This document shows positions 36,741 through 48,739 of a stretch of DNA of 64,000 bases, piece by piece. Made by a program: the position numbers and the translations under genes. How positions within the stretch are numbered: position 1 is the stretch's first letter; every line of letters starts with the position of its first letter. Source of the DNA: Artocarpus heterophyllus (taxonomy: Eukaryota; Streptophyta; Magnoliopsida; Rosales; Moraceae). The DNA lies in assembly GCA_025403435.1 (NCBI GenBank), contig CM046348.1, positions 22,565,899 to 22,629,898 on the forward strand, in the 5' to 3' direction. The notes beneath the pieces are model-generated. The model was not told the origin of the DNA. It did not search any database and saw nothing but the letters and a program-made list of their open reading frames with translations.

Positions 36741-37584
36741 TGGAATTCTTTTTATTTATTTATTTTATTTTTTACTCCTTTCGCATCTGCAAGGGATCTT
36801 GGGTAAGACTTCAAAACGCAAAAGAAAAGTCAAAACCTGAAAACAAAACAAAAAAAATTTGAGAAACAGAAGAAGATACTGGATTTGGACCGTCCGTAGT
36901 TATGCAGCAAGCAGGCATCGCACAAGGGGAATTTAAGGGTCTGGGAGGAACACTGAGAAGCTGGCCGCAATGAAACTCGCAAGGATTAAAAAATTGACAT
37001 TTTCGGTATTTCCTTTGCATTTTCGTATCTTGGAAGTATAAATATAAAAACAGAGGTTTTATACCTTTTTGTGAATTATTTAGAAAGTTTTATGGAAATT
37101 TTGATGGATATCAGTATTTTGACAAAAAAATCTATTTTTGTGAAATTTATAGTATAAAAAGATAAAATATCCAAAAATTTTATAAAAAGTTCAACGAAAA
37201 TGTCAATAAAAGATTGGCAAACTATCCAAACTTTATCTATAATTTTTTAAATTACTTTTAAATATAAGATCTAAATTATTTCAATTTACTTTTTTGATAT
37301 AGCCTTTCATGAATTTACTTTTCAATGCTATAAATCTAATTTTTAATTTATTTTGTGTACTACAACATGTGATTCAAAAGAAAAACTTCAATTTTAGAGT
37401 TACTAGAAATCATAAACGTCGTTCGGGTACAACTTTGTTTCCTGCTCATGACTTGACACGTGGTTGGTACAAGTCATGTAGTCGCCTACTATGTTACTTA
37501 ATGGTCATCAAGACAATTACTCAGCTCATAAAGTTATTAGTTAGACACCACACATTAGTTAACTAGTTGTCACTCGTAGGTCGA

Positions 37585-39942
37585 TGTAACGCCCCTATAT
37601 GGGGGTTAACAGTTTTTATTGAGATAAAATAAAAATAAATAATAAAAGTAAAACCTTAAAAATAAAATTTGCCCGGGACTTAAATGAAAACTCCCAACTC
37701 AAAAATAAAAATATAAACGACAAATAAACCACAGTTAAATGTAGCACCTTAAATTTAATAATATAAACTGTTGTCATCATCATTTTAACCCTCAACACAT
37801 TGTAATACAGTCACAGAAAGTAACAATTGATGCTTACATTAGCATGAAGAACATACTCAACAATTGAAGCAGTCCCAATGTAATATAGCTACATCACATC
37901 CTCAACTATATTTCTCGTAGCCACCTCACACTTAGTGAGTCCTGAAAAGATATAAACATAAGGGTATGAGCAACACTATGCTCAGTAGAGAAAGCCATTA
38001 CTCACCTTTAGGTTTTTATCATTACCACATTAAAACCTGCATGGTTAGTAAGTCACATCATATTTCAGATTATGAGGTTTATTATGATCACATCTTATGG
38101 ATACCGTAGTTAATCATTACCAAGTGTCATAATTACACATTTATACAAATATTACCAATCATCATTGTTCCTAGGTATCCATGTTAAATTGAGTATCACT
38201 CAACTCATCGAAACCCAAATGGGCGCACTTGATCACCCTATAAACATTCCAAGGGTGTTCCGGTGAGGGGACATCAAGCCCCGAGTCCTCACCAAATCGA
38301 TTCCTGTACAGTGTGTTCTGGGACTTTCAACCCAAGGAAGCGTCATCACCTTCCCCCTATTTTACCTTTTAGGGTATTCATGCCCAAGGACGTAACCGTC
38401 GCCCTTTTCATGTCTCACAATTTCTCTATATTGAATCATTATCAATAGAGTTAGTTTTCCTAACCATGCTTCTCAATTTATAACATGTGTAAATTCATTA
38501 TGTTCCTCGCCGTACAATACAAGACGAGTCCATGTCATAGTTTCATATGTGATACTCATATAATATCAGTTCAACATAGATATATATATTGCGGCAAAAC
38601 AATCAATTTTAATTCTATAAAAACCTTACAAAAGATGAGTAATAGAATCCCTACCTTTCAAGCTTATCAACAATCTTTTAATCCTGGAATCAGTTAACGT
38701 TAGCTCCATACTCCCTTGATCCTAAGGCGTGCATAAGGACAATTAAAACTAAAGCACAACATACAACTACATTCATAAATAAATCATGTGTAAACCTATC
38801 TTACTAGTATGCCATTAAAGCTTTTATATAAATCTCTTTCGAATACCACAGTAAACAATTTTTGTCTTAACACAATATAAAATGTGAACAAGTAATCTAT
38901 ATGTTTTAGTCCCTAATAAGATTCATCAATCACTTAGGATAATATTGGAAAGGTTGCAAGACATTAAAGAATTAGGTGGTGAGCAAAGATGGGTTCTTGG
39001 TTCAGGTTAGTAGTTGGTATACCATAACAAACTGGCAGATTTACTAGTTTCCAATACAAAAATTGAATAATTCTTAGAAAATAAAATACAACTCCGATTT
39101 AGGTTTATGATAGCTCGTTAGAAAGCCTAGGATGCTACTTTTCAAATATGCAAACCAATTCATAAAATTCATTTTAATTTAATCTTAGAATTTCAAGAAA
39201 TAACCACTGCCCATAGAGGTATTACAAAGTTTAACAATATAAATTTTCTGTCTAGGGCATATACACTTAGACTTCATACATATGCTCCAAAATAGCAACA
39301 AACATATACTTAGGTTTAAGAACGCAAATTTGAATAATCCTTTAGTATAAAAGAAAATTTATAAATGAAAGACTAAATTTGTTCATAAGATTCTAACCTC
39401 GGATTATGGTTAGTTGGAAGCTTGAAATGGCTTCAAAACAGGTTCCTTTACTTCGGTATGACTGAAATTCTTGCTCAAATGGAGGTGATGGTGGCTGATT
39501 TTTATGGCTGCCTTGAAGAAGTTCTCTAAGTATTTTGCTTCAGCAAAGAAATGAGAAGAAGAGTGTGGGAACCGTGGAAGAGAAAGGAAGAAAAGATGAA
39601 GTCTTTGAAGAGAAGTGATAGAAACAATTATAGAGGAGACATGTTGAAGCATGTCACGGAGGAAATAAAGAAAATGAGGGTCAAGAGTAGTTGGAAAAGA
39701 TATCCTTATGTCTCATCTAAAGACTTTAACACACATAATGCCAATATGACATTTTTGAGATTTATTAGAAGTTCTAAGGCTTTTTAGTAATCATACTAAA
39801 TAAATATAGGAGAATTTTAGAAAATTTAAAAATAGATAAAAAATAAATATTATAAAATAAATTTAAATGAAGCAATTTTTTTTATGCATTAAAAATTAAT
39901 TTAATTACCTCAATACCCGTTAGGAGAATAACGGGTGTCACA
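37585..39942. mobile_element. Solo LTR (2358 bp) with 5-bp target duplication
   Basis: The element starts TGTAACGCCCC and ends ACGGGTGTCACA. The duplication gtcga is perfect on both sides (37580-37584 and 39943-39947). There is no internal retrotransposon domain. Frames inside (38263-39787) are not genes. The stretch gagcaacactatgctcagtag at about 37969 is typical of long Ty3/gypsy LTRs as I remember them, so a gypsy origin is likely but unproven. Confidence 0.8.
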
Positions 39943-39947
39943 GTCGA

Positions 39948-40520
39948 TTAGTACTCGTTACACGCCCAAAGTGGCTAATTGCTAGTCACCACCAGCCACT
40001 CGCTGCTTGCTAGTCGTTACTTGTTTAACATCCATTCACGGTGACGGTTACAAACTCTTGACTTCTTGGAAGCACTCCGATCTTTACAAATGAGTCACTG
40101 CAACTGCCACTTTTGAGAGAACGTGGATGAGTGTGTAATAACAACCCATCACTTCACCCCACTACTCACCATTATTACATTCAGCTATCCGACAACTGAG
40201 AAGAAATAAGTGGTAATTGCTCGAGTAACTGCCTCCTTCGATCTCTATAAATAGGATGGATAAGACCCTTTATAAGGGACATTTACTTGCCATTACTTTA
40301 CAAAAATCATCCTAGAAACATTGTATTTAGTTTCCTTTTGAAATTTTTGACTCAACATAGTGAGGTACTCAGCAGTGGACGTAAGTCATTCAAGAGTGAA
40401 CCACTATAACTTCTGGTTTGATTATTTACTTTCTGCACTTGCTTTATTCTTTGGTTGTTTGACATGGATTTTTCATAATAATCTTAACTTGTAAACGAAA
40501 ATAAGGGTTATAACGATGGT
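39948..40520. mobile_element. Older LTR-like fragment that received the solo LTR
   Basis: This flank has a TATA box (tctataaatagg at about 40242), then after about 110 bases agcagtggacgtaagtcatt and gtgaaccact, wording common near the end of plant LTRs. The sequence left of the solo LTR (about 37400-37579) may be its other half. Ends cannot be placed. Confidence 0.35.
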
Positions 40521-42580
40521 CAACAACCCCTTAATCTACCAATTACATTCGTTTTCTTCTTAGTAATCAATTTCATTTTCTGACTGTAGATTCCTATGTC
40601 TACAAACCTCCTATAAGCTCTTTTTCGTATTAGCATTTTCTTATCTTGTATGAAATGATAGGTGTAAAGTACTTTATTAGTTGACTTTTAACTAATTTAC
40701 TCAATTGAAATCATATGTTTATAATTTATCATATTATAATCACTTTTTACTATTTATATATATCACGTACTTAATAATTTAATTGAAAAGTTTATCTAAA
40801 CTATATATTATTAACAATTTTAAAGCTTGTTAAACCTCATTTAAAAATAAAATAATTTAAAATGACTTTTTATATTTTATGTTAATTTTTACTAATATTA
40901 ATATTTTTGTAAAATTTAAATATTCATATTTTTGTTGATATTGATATTTTTATTCGGAGCACCGGTGAAAAAAGTTTGTCAAAATGATTGCTTAAAAGCG
41001 AAATTAGAAAATTGGCCGCGTAGTCACCAAAAAAAATAAACAAAGAAAAGAAAATTGGCCGCGTGCTTCGCACGCTTGACTGTTCAAATGAGGATCTAAT
41101 AGGGAGCCACGTTGTATACAAAAAACAGTGTCATAATATTTAGCATTTATTGGCGCAAGAGCTGAAACTTCTCGAATAATTTTGTGTGAGAAAAGTGACC
41201 CATTCTAAAGTTAAATTTTTCATGGAGCAATTACGAAGTTAATATTTTTCTATCAAAAAAAATTAAATAGTTGTTTAACTCAGTTATAAATAATATAATA
41301 TTTTTATATATTATAATAATAATTTTTTAAGAAAATTTACAGTATAAATTTTTTATATAATATAGTAAAAAATAATATAATATTTTTATATATTATAATA
41401 ATAATTTTTTAAAAAAATTTATAGTATAAAATTTTTATATGATATAATAAAAATAATTCTAACTAATAATTTCTACCGTATTTTTAAACATTACATAAAT
41501 CATATTCAGTACTTCATCTAAATTTATTCAAAAAACTACTCGGAGAGATTTGATTCGTTCAGGAAAAAATGGTAACCTATGTTTGACAAAAGCCGATAAA
41601 CGCTTGAAAACAAAACTTCTACAATTATGACGTCGTACCTTTGCAAAATAATTACCAACAATATTGTTTGAATTAAAATAATACGGACTTACAATCACAG
41701 TAAAAGAAGACAAAATGATTGTCATAACATGAAGTATAGCAAATGAGAAAAATAGAAAAGAGGTAAATACCAGGAGAATTAACCACGATATAACAAGAGA
41801 GTACAATTTCTAGATACTATAGAAGAAATACAACATAGAATTTCAGGCTCAAGTAAAATCCAAAAAGATTAAAAGCTCAAACTTTGTCAGCTATTGAACT
41901 GTTGAAGGAACTTTGGGGTAAAAAGAATAATATCTAGTTTGTAGAAAGGCAGTTGAAGCAATCTCAAGAAATAACATCCTCAGATTTAAGCATTCTATGT
42001 TCATCACATGAATTTACAAGTTTGATATTGTTTTGAGAGTTTTTGAAAATATTTTTATATTTTTTAAACAAAAATTTTAAAGACTCTCTCAATACAATTT
42101 CTCAAAAAATTTATTTTTTAAAATTAAATATTTTCATTCGTTTTGAAAACAATGCCAAGGACACCTAATTCACCATCTTTCTATCTCTCCGTTATGGTCA
42201 CCATCCAACACCTTGCAAAAACAATATTTGTGTTATTTAAAAAACACAAGAAATTTGAAAAAAGGGCCAAAAAGAATTTTCAATTAGAAAAATGACCTCT
42301 TTTTTTTGCATTAAAAAACAAACTTTTTTAAACAAAAAACTACTTTAATTTTTTTCAAAAAAATTATAATAAAAAAAACCTCAACAGATTAAAAAAAATA
42401 AAACTATTTTTTTCTCTAAAAAACTTATTTTTCGGTTAAAAAAACCGTTTATCTAAAATAATTTTTTTAAAAAAATTATTTCTCAAAATCCTCCGATTAA
42501 ACATAATTAGGGCTCCTGTTTTTTTGGGTTTCAAAGGGGGAAACATAGACGAGAGAAGCTGGTCAAATGCATTGCCAGCA
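40521..42580. other. AT-rich region upstream of the RRM gene, no gene seen
   Basis: There is no supported gene. It holds the tandem repeat at 41289. A 15-base block gaaaattggccgcgt is repeated at about 41006 and 41051. Poly(A) and poly(T) runs dominate the last 400 bases before the start codon at 42581. Confidence 0.4.
41289..41456. repeat. 82-bp tandem duplication
   Basis: The unit aataatataatatttttata...ttttttaa occurs at 41289-41370 and 41371 to about 41456 with few changes. Its acagtataaa-like portion resembles the MITE core, so it may be a decayed, duplicated MITE. Confidence 0.8.
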
Positions 42581-45500
42581 ATGAGCAACACTTTGATGAG
42601 TTCACTTGCTAGAAGAGCCTCGACAACAATCCCCATTTTCCACAGCCCGATTCTTGGTTTGCGGTGCTTCTGTTCTTCACCTTCCCCGTCCTCTAACAAG
42701 CTTTTTGTCGGAGGTTTCTTCTCTCTCACTCACACACAAATTGACTAAACAACAATATTGCGTGGACTGTCTCTGTCTCAAATGCTTTTTCTGGCTTGTT
42801 TGACTTGCTGAATCTGATGGTGGATTTTGGGTCTTCAGGATTGTCATGGTCGGTGGACGAGAAGTCCTTGAAAGACGCTTTCTCTTCCTTTGGGGAGGTC
42901 GATGAAGGTAAACAAAAAGTGTCACAAGGACAGGTTCTTCTTGTAATTCATTTTTGTAGTCTATATGTTCGTAGAAATGCCTGACTATCAAATGGCTGTT
43001 ATTTTATTTTATTTTGCTTTCTAGAGTATTTTGATATTTGGGCTGTTATTAGAAAGCGAGTAAAATGAATGAATTATATGATTTGGTTTAAGAAAAGAAT
43101 TATGGATCATAAGCCTTTCTAAGAATAAGATTCTCTTTAAAGAGAATCAAAGGTTGACTCCTTTAGTAGTTCATGACAAGTAGGCGAAGAAAATTAGGTG
43201 TTTTGTTATAGATCAAGCGCTACATTTTTTATCACTGCCAAGTTGGATAATTTTGTAACTTTAGTTAGGAGCTTATCTCCATTGATTCGGTTTTGTGATA
43301 AGCCTTCTATATAGTAGAAAAATATGATGCGAGATCTTAATCATGCTCGTATTTTCATATCCAGTGAGGATAGTGTACGACAAAGACTCCGGCCGGTCTA
43401 GAGGCTTTGGATTTGTTCACTTTGTGAAGGAAGAAGATGCTGTGAGCGCAAAAGATTCCATGGATGGAAAGGTAAGCAGGACCTGTATTAATATAGTTGG
43501 GATACATTTCATAAGTTCTCCCTGAACATTGTTTATTGTCTTAGCTTGCCTCCTGAATTAAGAAAAGTTGCAATTCTACCACCTCAACTTTTAAGAGGGT
43601 GTTTGGAAGGGTGGTGGAAACCGCTGGTTAGAACCACTTTGACTGTAGCAAATGAAAGCTTTTACACTGTAGCAATTTTTTTTAAAATTTTTTATTTATT
43701 TTTATTTTTTTATTGTAGCATATGAGAGCTTACACGGTTCATAACTGAGTTTGTGGTGAGAACCGTGGTTCCCACCACTCAGCTAAACAGCTACTAAATC
43801 GACAACAACCACCCCTCTATTAAGTTTCTACTAGGGGTGAACGGCCGGCTGTTTGATGGTTTTTGGGCGGGTGCGGTGCGGTGCGGTTTTTTTGGATGGC
43901 GGGTTGGCGATTAACCAACCCGCAAACCGCCCACCACATGGCAAGCGGTTTTGGTTTGGTTTTGGGTGGTTTGAGGCGGTTTAGACCTATGTTATTACCT
44001 AATGTAATTTTTTGGAACTTTTTTTTAGAAAGTGAAGAAAAATTGTAGAAAATATAAGATGATAATACATAAAGCATTCCCAACAAGTTTGATGCTTAAA
44101 GACAGTGACCATATTCAAAAGTACAGATTAAGAAACATAATCATTCACTGCAACAAGAAACATCAACTACATATGAAGCGATAAACAAAGTCAAGAATTC
44201 ATAAAAATTAAAGCCTATTCACTGGGTTCGAAAATAATAGAATGCCACAAACGAAATGATGAACAAAGTCAAGTGTTCTTTTTCTTTTAGGGCTTTCTCT
44301 ACTAACTTACTTGATTTGAATTTTGATCACTTCACAAAATAATAGGAGAATTTTCAGTTTCTAATATGTCAAGAGGCAGCTGAGCCCATGCTTGAAGTGT
44401 TGGATTGTTCAATCATCTCTAAAATAAGAACAAAATGAAATAAATGATAAGTTTTTAAAAAATATATATATAGGCGGGCGGGTGCGGGTTGAACCCGCCT
44501 TCAAAAACTTAAAACCAAACCCGCCCACCGAATATATTGGTGGGCGGGTTCAACCCGTCTACCAGTGGGTTGCTAACGTAAACCCGTTTTTTTTTAGATT
44601 GGCGGGCGCGGGCACAGGGGGTTGGAGGGTGCGGGACAGTTTTTGTACAGCCCTAGTTCCTACCAAAGTTTGGATGCTAATAGCCACGTGGACAAATAGG
44701 TTTAAACAATTCCCCCCGAATTCTAATAATTTTCATATTATCGTGCTTGCCAAATTATAGAAAGTGACACACTCATGAACTTTGAAATTTCTATAAAAAC
44801 ATGTAGTTTTTTTTTTAATCAAGCATCCACTTTTTAGAGGAAAATAATCACATATAAGTTATAACTCACATGGACATATTTTGAAGGGAAAATTAATAAA
44901 TTATAAACACCCATTCTCTTGAGTTTCTTCTTCCAGCAACATAGGAATAATGTTTGGACAGAAAAAAAACAATTTGTATATGACAATTTTTCTCAGTTTT
45001 GTGCGTGCACATTTAAAGAAGATGGGGGCTAGAGGACTGTTTTCAGTTTCTTTTGGCTTATTGGACCTGCGCCCATTAAGCTTAAGGTTTTTTGTTAGTT
45101 TTGGGTCGGGTGATGGTAGTTTAGCATTTGCCTAAGATAAAGTTTAGAGTTTGGATAATTGGGTGGGGTTGAGCTGACGACCCATTCCAACTTGATCCGT
45201 TCCAGTTCAACCCGAACCACTTCAATCAGACCCGTTTTTGACCTGACTTGAATCGATTGACCAAACCTGATTGGCCATCCAGTTGATCATTGACTTTGTC
45301 TGTTGATTTTGACTGTTGACTTTAAATATTTTTCTTTGTTTTTTGGGTTGTTTTTTCTCTTCTTTTATGTATTAATATTTAGTATTTTAAAATAAATTAA
45401 ATTGAAATTATATGTCGTCAAAGTGACCTCTATTATGTAGTTTTATTTATTTTGAAATATGTAGATATTAATAAAGAATTGCACTAATTATGTCCAAATC

Positions 45501-48046
45501 TATGCGGAAAATAATCGGCCCAAATGAAGATTATTTTTTGGTCAGATGATAGACACATGTAGTTAACAAATATTGATAACAAGTCCTACCAACAATATGC
45601 CTTTCTTTGGATCTACTTATTGTGTGCATCGATAACACTAAAATTTATCACATATTTTATTTCTTAAAGTTAACAGTTAAAGTCAACGGTCAAAATCAAC
45701 AGTCAAAGTTAATAGTCAACATGATGGCCAAACGAGTCTGGTCAAACTAGGTTGGACAAGAGCGGGTCAACTCAACCCTACCCAGTTGCCCAAACCCTAA
45801 GCTACCATCACCAACCCAAAACTTAAAGAAAGGCATAGCATGTAATTTTCTCAAACTCTAAGCTTAATGGGTCAGGCCCAATAACAAAAAAAAAATCATA
45901 AACAATCTTGTAGCCTCCATCTTCTCCAAACGTGCACGTATAAAATTGAGAAAAATCCCATGAAGTTTTCATGATCTTGCAACAATTGTCATCACTGATT
46001 TTTTTTAATTAAATTCGAGCCTGATTTCTTCATCAAACCCATAGAGAAAACAGAAAACTTTTCTTCCCAAAATTCGGCATATTTAAGGCACTAATTGTTG
46101 AATTTGAGAATCTTTGTAGTTATTTTCGTTTTGGATTCAAGATTATGGCTTTTGATCATGAATGCATATGTATACATTCGGTGGTTTGTTAAGTTCCACA
46201 TTATAACATATCTATCTATATATATATATATATAATCTGAATCCCATATAATTGCCGTGAATCTTGGTCACGCAGAAAGAGAATTAAAAAAAAATTAATG
46301 AAAAGTTTTGTGAAATTTATCTCATTGATTCGACATAATAACAGCTCTGGAACCACTTGGTAGGAAAATTGAAAAGGTGATAAATTCTTAATTCACCACA
46401 CCAGGATCACATATTAAATCATTGAGGGTTTATTTGGTGCACGGGTTCGAAATGGTATGATTTAGAACTTTATAGTTTGAACTGTAGATTCTAAGATATG
46501 CGGTTTAAACGGTGATTTTGAATTGGCGTTTGGAATGTAAAGGTTTAGAATAACAATAAGGTTTAAAATGAGAATTGATGTTTGAAAAACTATAGTTTAT
46601 GTAGGAAAACGAAAATGCGAAAGGTTTTATGGTAGAAAATAGTTTAAGCCCCTTGAACTTAAGGGGGTAAAGTTTGGATTTTGGGTGTTTTGATTAATTT
46701 AAAACCGTCTTCATAGTTTAAAACTACCTCAGTTATTACTCTACCAAACGCCAATTTGAATCGCCTCTATAGTTTAAAACCACATTTATGGTTTAAAACA
46801 TATACATCAAACGGCACATAAGTTATTAAGCTTTTAGGGCATCTCATTAGGTATGGACTTTGCAATGTGTACAAACCATGTATTTTATTTTATTATTTAT
46901 CATTAATAAATAAAATAAAATACCTAAAACATTTAGGTTATGGTCCTCAATTTAAACATAGCATCTTATTTCTTTGCACATATTCCATTATTGAGTGAAG
47001 TGAGATGTTCTCTCTGTAAAGAAAAGGTTTACAAGGTGTTTGGTGCTTAGGTTTTGCTAGTTCAAACCATAAAGGTAGTTTGAATTGGTGTTTGGTTAAG
47101 TAATAACTAAAGTCAGTTTAAAGCATAGAGGCGGTTTTAAAACGGCCTAAACCTCAAAATTCAAACTTTGTCCCCCTCAAGTTCACACGGTTTGAACCAT
47201 TTTCTATAGTAAAAACCATTTACATTCTCGTTTTCCTTTTATAAACTATATTTTTCTAAACATCAGTTCTCGTTTTAAATTTGGTATTCTCCTTTTAAAA
47301 CTTTATGTTTCAAACGTCTGTTCAAAACCACCTTTTAAACCACACAGCTTAGAACCCACAGTTCAAACTATAAAGTTTTAAACCACATCATTCCTAGCCC
47401 ACGCACCAAACGAATCATTAATTTGATCACTTTTAATTGGCTAAATAATTACATAGCATATAATATACTTAATGTCAATATGTAGGGTTATTAGAAATTT
47501 CCCAACAATGGTTAGTTAAAGAAAATAAAGAAGGGTATTCAACAATGTTTGGTTTTCCAACTTTTAAGGTTTTTATATGTTTGATCTTTGAAATTAGTCT
47601 ATGTGACGCATGGTCATTTTCATCCAAATATTAGATGGAGCTTAACATACAGAGTGTGTTTCATCCCAATTACAAGTTCAGCGGGTGTGCGTCTTTTTCA
47701 TAGTCCCGATAGCATATTGGGAATTGACTTTCGAGGCGCATTGTTGAAATTTGTTAACGCAGAATGGTGTTATTGTAACAATTTTAAAGTTCTAGGTCAC
47801 TATTTTATGGTTCAGGAGCATAACAAGGAGATGAACAAAGCTTGAGGAAATTATTGAAACTTTCCTTATAATTATCAACTATCAAATAATCATATTTGAT
47901 GACACATGCGACTCTTGAAATTTTGGTTCCAGGCATTGCTGGGTCGACCTTTGAGGATAAGCTTCGCTCTTGAAAAAGTCCGCGGGGCGCCCATTGTTGT
48001 TCCTCGCCTTTCTGGCGCCGGAGATGGTTACAGTCGTGGGGCTTGA
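42581..48046 (+). CDS. Small RRM RNA-binding protein, probably mitochondrial
   Basis: Exons are 42581-42713, 42839-42907, 43365-43471 and 47933-48046; all introns are GT..AG and the joined frame gives 140 aa. The start is the first in-frame ATG at 42581. Residues 1 to about 37 (SSLARRASTTIPIF, LRCFCSSPSPSS) form a basic, Ser-rich, acid-free presequence typical of mitochondrial import. One RRM follows: RNP2 LFVGGL at 41-46 and RNP1 RGFGFVHF at 80-87, ending in exon 4 with ALLGRPLRISFALEKVRG. A short Pro/Gly tail closes it. It resembles a small Arabidopsis organelle RRM protein (At3g08000, from memory). Such proteins bind organellar RNA, often in editing or splicing. Intron 3 is 4461 bp and filled with transposons, so the last exon is easy to miss. 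Confidence 0.9.
43595..43794. mobile_element. PIF/Harbinger-type MITE, copy C (200 bp), in RRM intron 3
   Basis: TAA flanks it at 43592-43594 and 43795-43797. It starts gagggtgtttgg and ends ctaaacagctac. Its core has gtagcaaatgaaagcttttacactgtagc and gtagcatatgagagctt. It lies 123 bp after exon 3 of the RRM gene. Confidence 0.8.
43832..44655. mobile_element. Non-autonomous hAT element (824 bp), in RRM intron 3
   Basis: The element starts TAGGGGTGAAC and ends GTACAGCCCTA, short hAT-like inverted ends. Its 8-bp target duplication has one mismatch (gtttctac at 43824-43831, gttcctac at 44656-44663). Both subterminal regions are full of GCGGG/CCCGC motifs (gcgggtgcggtgcggtgcgg near the left, ggcgggcgggtgcgggtt near the right), as expected for transposase-binding repeats. 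There is no transposase frame. Confidence 0.8.
44985..45960. mobile_element. Foldback element with about 300-bp inverted arms, in RRM intron 3
   Basis: The left arm (about 44985-45326) and right arm (about 45665-45960) are inverted copies. Examples are gtgcgtgcacatttaaagaag versus the reverse of ccaaacgtgcacg, cattaagctta on both arms, and repeated gactgttgacttt versus aaagtcaacggtc. The centre of about 340 bp is AT-rich with no transposase. The long arms suggest a Mutator-like non-autonomous element, but I found no 9-bp target duplication. Confidence 0.7.
46426..46818 (+). mobile_element. Non-autonomous TIR element, copy 1 (393 bp), in RRM intron 3
   Basis: It starts GGGTTTATTTGGTGC and ends in ATCAAACGGCACA. 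It is homologous throughout its length to the reverse complement of 47032-47417. The flanking triplets are TGA and TAA, so the target duplication has decayed. Internal wording such as ttatagtttgaactgt and ccaaacgccaattt recurs in the other copy. No coding capacity. Confidence 0.75.
47032..47417 (-). mobile_element. Non-autonomous TIR element, copy 2 (386 bp), inverted relative to copy 1
   Basis: TTA flanks it on both sides (47029-47031 and 47418-47420). The ends are CAAGGTGTTTGGTGC and GCACCAAACGAATCA, imperfect inverted repeats of 15 bp. The 3-bp TTA duplication suggests PIF/Harbinger. With copy 1 it makes an inverted pair separated by 213 bp. It ends 515 bp before the last exon of the RRM gene. 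Confidence 0.8.
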
Positions 48047-48574
48047 ATTCTTCAGGCACTCTGTTGGTTCACGTTATATGAAGAGTTATAATCGTGAGCT
48101 GTGAAAACTGGAATGTTCAAATCCGTTGGTCATATTTTTTGAAAGAAGAAGAAATACTTTGATAAGCACTTTTCTGAATGCTCTAATCTCTATGCTTCTG
48201 TTAGATTGATTCTCTAGAGATGATTTAGAAATGTCTTCTTGATGGGAAGATTTTGTATACTAACGACATCAAAGTTTTAAGCGAGACAACAAATTTGTAC
48301 ACAAATAAAACATGTCGTTTCCGACTTTTATGCAAACCAACTTCTGGACTTTTTTTTTTTTTTTTTGGTGGTAATTAAACAAACTTCTGGAGATAAACCT
48401 CTCCCAGGACGTGGAGAGATGTTTATCTCTATAATTTATGACGGAGTATGGTGTGAATATGCAATTACATGACACATGGAAATACACAGCAATCTGTTAA
48501 CGTGTAAAAAAGTCTTTTATGACTAAAAACCAGACAACGTATTCACTGCATGAGGGTTTCACACTCGACACTAA

Positions 48575-48739
48575 GTGGCTGTTTGGTTGAGTGGTAGAAA
48601 CTACGGTTCTTATTATATGAACAATGTAAAGCCTCAAATGTTATAATAATAATAAAAAGTTATTATAGTGTAAAAGTTTCAGATGCTACAATAAAAGTGG
48701 TTTTAACTAATGATTTTCACCGTCTTTCTAAACACCCTC
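48575..48739. mobile_element. PIF/Harbinger-type MITE, copy D (165 bp)
   Basis: TAA flanks it at 48572-48574 and 48740-48742. It starts gtggctgtttgg and ends ctaaacaccctc. The core has tgtaaagcctcaaatgtt and tgtaaaagtttcagatgctaca. It sits between the RRM gene and the 3.7-kb solo LTR, only 41 bp from the latter. Confidence 0.75.

Noticed and set aside
42677..42991. 104-aa minus-strand frame
   Set aside because: It is antisense to exons 1 and 2 of the RRM gene, whose plus-strand motifs are unmistakable.
44985..45960. Assigning the foldback element firmly to Mutator
   Set aside because: Arm length fits, but no 9-bp target duplication or typical terminal sequence could be shown.
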